Below, in pieces: positions 57,476 through 64,000 of a stretch of DNA of 64,000 bases. The DNA lies in assembly GCA_032433765.1 (NCBI GenBank), contig JAVIAB010000124.1:76936119-77000118 (forward strand), written 5' to 3'. The DNA is from Megaustenia siamemsis (Eukaryota; Mollusca; Gastropoda; Stylommatophora; Ariophantidae). The position numbers and the translations under genes were made by a program. Each line of letters starts with the position of its first letter. Within the stretch, counting starts at the first letter, position 1. A model generated the notes under the pieces. It made no database searches, was not told where the DNA came from, and saw only the letters and a list, made by a program, of their open reading frames with translations.

Positions 57476-60400
57476 ACATGGATGAGACACAAAGAGAAAG
57501 TGTTAGAGAGGGAAACAAACATGAGAAATAACACAACTTGGATGAGACACAAAGAGAGTGTCCTATAGAGGGAAACAAACATGAGAAATAACACAACATG
57601 GATGAGACACAAAGAGAATGTGTTAGAGAGGGAAACAAGCATAAGCAATAACACAACATGGATGAGGCACAAAGAGAATGTGTTAGAGAGGGAAATAAAC
57701 ATGAGAAATAACACAACATGGATGAGACACAAAGAGAATGTGTTAGAGAGGGAAACAAACATGAGAAATAACACAACTTAGATGAGGCACAAAGAGATTT
57801 TTCTATAGAGGGAAACAAACATGAGAATAACACAACTTAGATGAGGCACAAAGAGAATGTGTTAGAGAGGGAAATAAACATGAGAAATAACACAACATGG
57901 ATGAGACACAAAGAGAATGTGTTAGAGAGGGAAACAAACATAAGCAATAACGCAGCATGGATGAGACACAAAGAGAGTTTTCTATAGAGGGAAACAAACA
58001 TGAGAAATAACACAACATGGATGAGACACAAAGAGAATGTGTTAGAGAGGGAAACAAACATGAGAAATAACACAACATGGATGAGGCACAAAGAGATTTT
58101 TCTATAGAGGGAAACAAACATGAGAATAACACAACTTAGATGAGGCACAAAGAGAATGTGTTAGAGAGGGAAATAAACATGAGAAATAACACAACATGGA
58201 TGAGACACAAAGAGAATGTGTTAGAGAGGGAAACAAACATGAGAAATAACACAACTTAGATGAGGCACAAAGAGATTTTTCTATAGAGGGAAACAAACAT
58301 GAGAATAACACAACTTAGATGAGGCACAAAGAGAATGTGTTAGAGTGGGAAATAAACATGAGAAATAACACAACATGGATGAGACACAAAGAGAGTGTGT
58401 TAGAGAGGGAAACAAACATAAGCAATAACGCAGCATGGATGAGACACAAAGAGAGTTTTCTATAGAGGGAAACAAACATGAGAAATAACACAACCTGGAT
58501 GAGACACAAAGAGAATGTGTTAGAGAGGAAAACAAATATGAGAAATAACACAACTTGGATGAGGCACAAAGAGAATGTGTTAGAGAGGGAAACAAACATG
58601 AGAAATAACACAACATGGATGAGACACAAAGAGAATGTGTTAGAGAGGAAAACAAACATGAGAGATAACACAACATGGATGAGGCACAAAGAGAATGTGT
58701 TAGAGAGGTAAACAAACATGAGAAATAACACAACTTTGATGAGACACAAAGAGAATGTGTTAGAGAGGAAAACAAACATGAGAAATAACACAACTTGGAT
58801 GAGACACAAAGAAAGTGCGTTAGAGAGTGAAAACATGAGAGATAACACAACTTGGATGAGACACAAAGATAGTGTGCTAGAGAGTTAAAACATGAGAGAT
58901 AACACAACTTGGATGAGACACAAAGATAGTGTGCTAGAGAGTTAAAACATGAGAGATAACACAACTTGGATGAGACACAAAGATAGTGTGCTAGAGAGGG
59001 AAACAAACATGAGAAATAACACAACTTGGATGAGACACAAAGAAAGTGTGCTAGAGAGTGAAAACATGAGAGATAACACAACTTGGAAGCGACACAAAGA
59101 TAGTGTGCTATAGAGTGAAACAAACATGAGAAATAACACAACTTGGATGAGACACAAAAAAAGTGTGCTAGAGAGTGAAAACATGAGAGATAACACAACT
59201 TGGATGAGACACAAAGATAGTGTGCTAGAGAGGGAAACAAACATGAGAGATAACACAACTTGGATGAGACACAAAGAAAGTGTGCTAGAGAGTGAAAACA
59301 TGAGAGATAACACAACTTGGATGCGACACAAAGATAGTGTGCTAGAGAGTGAAAACATGAGAGATAACACAACTTGGATGAGACACAAAGATAGTGTGCT
59401 AGAGAGTGAAAACATGAGAGATAACACAACTTGGATGAGACACAAAGAAAGTGTGCTAGAGAGTGAAAACATGAGAGATAACACAACTTGGATGAGACAC
59501 AAAGATAGTATGCTAGAGAGGGAAACAAACATGAGAGATAACACAACTTGGATGAGACACAACGATAGTGTGCTAGAGAGGGAAACAAACATGAGAAATA
59601 ACACAACATGGATGAGACACAAAGATAGTATGCTAGAGAGGGAAACAAACATGAGAGATAACACAACTTGGATGAGACACAACGATAGTGTGCTAGAGAG
59701 GGAAACAAACATGAGAAATAACACAACATGGATGAGACACAATGAGAATGTGTTAGAGAGGAAAACAAACATGAGAGATAACACAACTTGGATGAGACAC
59801 AAAGAGAGTTTTCTATAGAGGGAAACAAACATGAGAGATAACACAACTTGGATGAGACACAAAGAAAGTGTGCTAGAGAGGGAAACAAACATGAGAGATA
59901 ACACAACTTGGATGAGACACAAAGAAAGTGTGCTAGAGAGGGAAACAAACATGAGAGATAACACAACTTGGATGAGACACAAAGAAAGTGTGCTAGAGAG
60001 GGAAACAAACATGAGAGATAACATAACTTGGATGAGACACAAAGATAGTGTGCTAGAGAGGGAAACAAACATGAGAGATAACCCAACTTGGATGAGACAC
60101 AAAGATAGTGTGCTAGAGAGGGAAACAAACATGAGAGATAACACAACTTGGATGAGACACAAAGATAGTGTGCTAGAGAGGGAAACAAACATGAGAGATA
60201 ACACAACTTGAATGATACACAAAGATAGTGTGCTAGAGAGGGAAACAAACATGAGAGATAACACAACTTGGATGAGACACAAAGATAGTGTGCTAGAGAG
60301 GGAAACAAACATGAGAGATAACACAACTTGGATGAGACACAAAGAAAGTGTGCTAGAGAGTGAAAACATGAGAGATAACACAACTTGGATGAGACACAAA

Positions 60401-60597
60401 GAAAGTGTGCTAGAGAGTGAAAACATGAGAGATAACACAACTTGGATGAGACACAAAGATAGTGTGCTAGAGAGGGAAACAAACATGAGAGATAACACAA
60501 CTTGGATGAGACACAAAGAAAGTGTGCTAGAGAGTGAAAACATGAGAGATAACACAACTTGGATGCGACACAAAGATAGTGTGCTAGAGAGGGAGAC
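57476..60597. repeat. 60/57-bp array, about 52 copies, open on both strands
   Basis: Unit of 60 bp, exactly in register over long stretches: AACACAACTTGGATGAGACA, CAAAGATAGTGTGCTAGAGA, GGGAAACAAACATGAGAGAT. A 57-bp form reads GAGTGAAAACATGAG and loses one codon. The plus frame repeats MRDNTTWMRHKDSVLERETN and is open for 230, 126 and 173 codons between isolated stops (TTTCTATAGAG variants and a TGG-to-TGA at about 60209). Minus frames of 758 and 587 codons repeat SLCVSSKLCYLSCLFPSLAH and LSLCLIQVVLSLMFVSLSST. One-base deletions near 57824, 58124 and 58303 break register in the left third. I call it a minisatellite; see the finding on its plus frame. Confidence 0.93.
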
Positions 60598-61017
60598 CAA
60601 AATTTGTCGAGGGGAGGAGTGGGGATACAGTGACAGAGAAAGAGCTACAAAGAAAGTGCATGGGAGAGATGGAGTCGGCAAACATAGGAATAGATCACAA
60701 AGCAATAAGGATATGTTTCATGGCGGTTTGTGAGGTGTACCAGCAGTCATGTTAACAGCACATCAACATAATAATATATGTATTGTACGATCAATATCGT
60801 TTAGAAACACTCGGGTCATTCTCTATTGTAATACACGCACGCATACACACACATACATACATCTCAGAGCTGAATAAATCATGCCGTGTACGAGGCACTG
60901 CTAGACTACTTACTGCTTCATGAACAGCATGACCAGTACTTTCATTTGTATGTTTATGTGTACTATGAGAATGAAGGGCATGCATATGTAGTGCTGCGAT
61001 GGAGCAGACAAATCTAT
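60598..61017. other. Unique region, no gene seen
   Basis: The plus frame of the 60-bp array runs on to 60733 as a basic tail (GVGKHRNRSQSNKDMFHGGL), but nothing supports it as a gene. A CA/CATA-rich run lies at 60834-60862. Confidence 0.4.
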
Positions 61018-61115
61018 ATATCTATCTATTGACCTTTCGAGCCGTAGCCGGCCCATATGGCATAGACCCAGATACTCTTTCTCTTATCTAAATTTTATTT
61101 TAGCAGTTTTAATCC
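61018..61115 (-). mobile_element. LINE 3'-UTR fragment, minus strand
   Basis: The minus strand reads AAAACTGCTAAAATAAAATT, AGAGTATCTGGGTCTATGCC, GGCTACGGCTCGAAAGGTCA and ATAGATAGATA. This is the same 3' end as the LINE at 25353-26070 and is a severely 5'-truncated copy with a GATA-type tail. Confidence 0.85.
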
Positions 61116-61254
61116 TTGTAAAGAAAAATAGTAAGAATATATTTGACAACAATAAACACAAATACGTGTACAAATAGCGATGAAGCTGTGGTGGTTAAAG
61201 AAGTGCTTGGTGGAATGATCTACTAAGAACAGTAGTTAATTATCTCAACAGTCT

Positions 61255-61350
61255 GGCTTCTAGGTTCACCCAGCCTTAAATGTGTATATAATTGTTTTAT
61301 TTCTGGAAAAGAAAAACAGTACTAGTCACATTAATGAAAGAAATGTACCA
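61255..61350 (+). mobile_element. SINE family B, partial and degraded
   Basis: TAGGTTCACCCAGCCTTAAA, TTATTTCTGGAAAAGAAAAA and AGTACTAGTCACATTAATGA align with the body of the family-B SINE at 28300-28571 (minus). The tRNA-like head and the end are missing. Confidence 0.6.
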
Positions 61351-62147
61351 ATAGAAGACATTAACATTATGCTCCCTATCTGACACACGAACACTACCTA
61401 CATGAGCATACATTCACAGTTTCCTGAAACTTAATCAAGACTGAGCAATCATTACGGAACAAACTTACAGCTCTTCTGTCTCGCAGGAACAAATCTCATG
61501 CCAGCCACCAGCTCAGCCAGTACTTGATCTAGTGTTTGTGCACGTCTAGCGACTATTTGTAAACATAAGAAATCCGAATCTAGAAGCAAGCTGGGAGAAA
61601 CAAGCAGAAATCACAGCTGAGGAACAGTTGCAAGTCTAGTGCAAGCGTCCACGGAAGTCGAGCGACAGTTGAATTCTAAACGTTGTCAGAACTTTTCTAT
61701 TGACATCGAGCAGTCGCTAGCAAGAAAATCAATAAGTGTCACCTTATCGAGGCTTTGATACCATTTATTATTAAACCTTTTGTTTTGGTAAGAGTTGTCG
61801 GCCTGTGTACCTGACAGCGGCACCTCAATGGTACAAAGTACTTGGTAGGAGCTTTCCTTTGACACTTCCTCTCACCAACTTAAACATACAAACATCCAAT
61901 TTATTTTTAATCACCCCTCCTTTTTCACTCCCCACTTTTCAAAGAAATATAGGGATTTTTTTTTCTCTTTCTTCTTTTCCTCTCAGCCCTCCCCAAAGAC
62001 TCACAGAAACTTGCACATTATCCCCACCATTTTGCTTTATCCTTTCACCGAAAACAATTCACTGATTGTTATTTCTTCACTTTTTTATGAGAAAAAAGGG
62101 GGTGGGGTAGAAAATGGCGGGAGCAAGATATTATAGACGAGCTGGGA
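61351..62147. other. Unique region, no gene assigned
   Basis: The 61450-61700 part is richer in CpG than its surroundings and holds splice-like strings on both strands (TTCTGTCTCGCAG on plus, AGCT|GTAAGTTTG on minus). It could be a promoter or untranslated exon of the minus-strand gene, but no coding segment confirms this. Poly-T and CT runs follow at 61920-61985. Confidence 0.3.
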
Positions 62148-62168
62148 TTGATTGCTGCAGAAGCTGGA

Positions 62169-62692
62169 CACTTGGAGGAGAAGAGCAAAAACTTGAGAGT
62201 GGCTGTCAGAGAAGTCAAGTTCCAGGGACAAGGAGCTAGACGATGTGCTATAGTGCACTTGGAGGAGAAGAGTAAAAACTTGAGAGTGGCTGTCAGAGAA
62301 GTCAAGTTCCAGGGACAAGGAGCTAGACGATGTGCTATAGTGCACTTGGAGGAGAAGAGTAAAAACTTGAGAGTGGCTGTCAGAGAAGTCAAGTTCCAGG
62401 GACAAGGAGCTAGACGATGTGCTATAGTGCACTTGGAGGAGAAGAGTAAAAACTTGAGAGTGGCTGTCAGAGAAGTCAAGTTCCAGGGACAAGGAGCTAG
62501 ACGATGTGCTATAGTGCACTTGGAGGAGAAGAGTAAAAACTTGAGAGTGGCTGTCAGAGAAGTCAAGTTCCAGGGACAAGGAGCTAGACGATGTGCTATA
62601 GTGCACTTGGAGGAGAAGAGCAAAAACTTGAGAGTGGCTGTCAGAGAAGTCAAGTTCCAGGGACAAGGAGCTAGACGATGTGGTATAGTGCA
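62169..62692. repeat. 87-bp minisatellite, 6 copies, nearly identical
   Basis: Unit of 87 bp (29 codons): CACTTGGAGGAGAAGAGTAA, AAACTTGAGAGTGGCTGTCA, GAGAAGTCAAGTTCCAGGGA, CAAGGAGCTAGACGATGTGC, TATAGTG. The only differences are AGC/AGT in the first and last units and GTGGTATAG in the last. A plus frame of 221 codons and minus frames of 233 and 208 codons are open because 87 is a multiple of 3. The near identity shows very recent expansion or homogenisation. A C13 run (62693-62705) ends it. Confidence 0.95.
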
Positions 62693-62824
62693 CCCCCCCC
62701 CCCCCATACAAACCAAATTAAACCTTGTCTCACTATTTATTTCCACATGCCCAGTGGCCGAGGCGATCATGTCTGAGCAAATATTCGTGCCAGTAGTGTT
62801 CTTTACCAGTTGATCTCTAGTGAC

Positions 62825-62985
62825 GTCAGACTGCTAATCTGTCCAGTGTTTCTTGTCCTTGTCTTCCTCTATTAACTGTAACCATTGCCTGCATTCGCCA
62901 CTTCTTCATTACGTATTTCAGCTGCCCACGAGATTCTCAACACTCTTGTAAAAACATATTTGTATTCCCTTCAATCATCTTCTTG
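62825..62985 (-). mobile_element. RTE-like LINE fragment, minus strand, decayed
   Basis: A minus-strand frame reads YVFTRVLRISWAAEIRNEEV, the counterpart of 'FYRRMLRI.WTAKKSNEEV' in the LINEs at 24820 and 55370, followed by another frame with WLQLIEEDKDKKHWTD. Frameshifted and short. Confidence 0.6.
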
Positions 62986-63028
62986 TTTGTTTATCGATTG
63001 CCCTTGACTGTTTACTATATGGCAGAAC

Positions 63029-63306
63029 GGGGGACTGGTTGGTCTCGAGGCAAGACGCCTCAGAGAGGTTGTGAGTTCAAATCCCGGCTGAACCATTTGG
63101 GATTGTTATTTATAATTTCTCTCTGCAGTAACCACCCCTGGTCTCAGCAGCGAGGCCCAGGTTGGAATGTCAATTACTCATCGACGGAAAAAAATATGAG
63201 TATCTCCCAAGACTGAATGATCTGCCTCTATGACGAGGGACCCCTGTGCAAAAATCCGTTCCTAGTCTCTAGGGACTTCGCCAGAGGTTGACGCAAAAAA
63301 AAAAAA
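63029..63306 (+). mobile_element. tRNA-derived SINE, family A, copy 3, with A-tail
   Basis: Head GGGACTGGTTGGTCTCGAGG (A-box region) and B-box-like GAGTTCAAATCCCGG at 63073-63087. Body CCCTGGTCTCAGCAGCGAGG, TGTCAATTACTCATCGACGG and GAGGGACCCCTGTGC, ending GAGGTTGACGC plus A13. Short direct repeats CAGAAC at 63023-63028 and 63307-63312 are a likely target-site duplication. It is the best-preserved copy of the family here. Confidence 0.92.
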
Positions 63307-63454
63307 CAGAACATGATTTACGTTACGTGAACACTGAAGAACTCTTGTTCTGACTTAGTCTTGTATAAAACTCATTCTATTGTGTACTAAGTTTCCTTTG
63401 CCTGTGCCATACTATATTTTATATGAGAGTTACATATATAAAGTTGTTATTGTT

Positions 63455-64000
63455 CCAAGGTATTCAAGTGTGGTATTAACAGAAAGTGTAGAAAAAGAAC
63501 CAGAGCCTATGCTAGATGAAGCTCGTTTCGCAATAAAAATAATTGAAGAGAGGGAAGTCACCAGGAAGTGATGATGTTCTAGGTGGATTCATCCAAGTTG
63601 GAGGGGAGGCCAGCGTTTGTATTTGCCATGCCCTGTGTGTGAAGATCTGGAAAAATACAGACTGGTCTAATGCTTGGAAAAGATCCGCATACATCCTCAT
63701 CTCAAAGAAAGGAAAGTTGGAACTGTGCAACTACAGAACTATTGCCCAAATAAGCCATGACAGCAAAATACACTTGCGGATCATCATGAATAGGATAGCA
63801 AGAAAGTTAGAACAAAACCTTCATATAATTCAAGCAGGCTTCATACATAGCAGAGGTACCTGGGACGATATCTTTAACATGAGAAACATACTTGAGAAGT
63901 GTAGCGAATACAACATAGAACTGTATAAATGCTACATAGATTACAGCAAAGCCATTGACTGCGTACAGCATCAGAAACTGTGGAAAATCCTGAAAGATAT
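63455..64000 (+). mobile_element. RTE-like LINE reverse transcriptase, continues past the window
   Basis: A 143-codon frame is open from about 63572 to the window end, and one frameshift upstream a shorter frame holds EKEPEPMLDEARFAIK. The open frame reads GGEASVCICHALCVKIWK, NAWKRSAYILISKKGKLELC, NYRTIAQISHDSKIHLRIIM, NRIARKLEQNLHIIQAGFIH, SRGTWDDIFNMRNILEKCSE and YKCYIDYSKAIDCVQHQKLW. These are RT fingers and motif A (the catalytic Asp of YIDYSKA is present; the AFD of the consensus is AID). Together with the C-terminal copies elsewhere it represents the same broad RTE-like group. The element is 5'-truncated and carries at least one frameshift. Confidence 0.92.

Noticed and set aside
58281..60705. 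Minus-strand frames of 758 and 587 codons, Cys- and Leu-rich
   Set aside because: They consist only of the 60/57-bp unit read in two frames, begin and end inside the array, and their substitutions are mostly residue-changing.

Overview
This 64-kb window is a gene-poor, extremely repeat-rich stretch of a metazoan nuclear genome. It has spliced exons with consensus intron signals, non-LTR retrotransposon (LINE) fragments, three families of tRNA-derived SINEs, and no bacterial-type operons. The mix of RTE-like LINEs, SINEs and long minisatellites fits an invertebrate, possibly a mollusc, but the sequence does not fix the taxon. By my tally about 60 % of the bases lie in some sixteen tandem arrays.

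Layout. 1-10 kb: 47-, 30-, 64-, 74- and 32-bp arrays, a diverged inverted pair of a dispersed sequence (851-1110 and 3500-3758), and a nest of three LINE fragments (7.5-9.2 kb). 10.9-16.3 kb: a triplet-repeat field that matures into a 45-bp higher-order array, bounded by a SINE. 17.5-18.2 kb: two LINE relics. 18.37-19.06 kb: a minus-strand coding exon. 19.4-25.3 kb: 14-, 95-, 30-, 54- and 30-bp arrays. 24.8-29.3 kb: LINE and SINE relics. 31.3-51.6 kb: one giant 71/76/91-bp satellite. 52-56.4 kb: nested LINEs, a SINE, a pyrimidine-rich array and two inverted copies of an unknown ~330-bp element. 57.5-60.6 kb: a 60/57-bp array. 62.2-62.7 kb: an 87-bp array. 62.8-64 kb: a LINE relic, a SINE and a LINE reverse transcriptase running off the window.

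The most informative result is a real gene that no long ORF reveals. On the minus strand a 90-bp exon (56529-56618) and an exon at 30914-31036 splice in phase 0 to rebuild the core of a forkhead-associated (FHA) domain most like the CEP170 centrosomal/microtubule protein family. The junction restores the FHA signature NG-TYVN. The intron between them is 25.5 kb, and 20.3 kb of it is the giant satellite. A His/Gln-rich minus-strand exon at 18372-19058 ending at a consensus donor could be a downstream exon of the same gene, which would make almost the whole window (18-57 kb) intronic.

The longest ORFs (up to 758 codons) all lie inside tandem arrays whose unit is a multiple of 3. I treat them as by-products, with a partial reservation for the plus frame of the 60-bp array.
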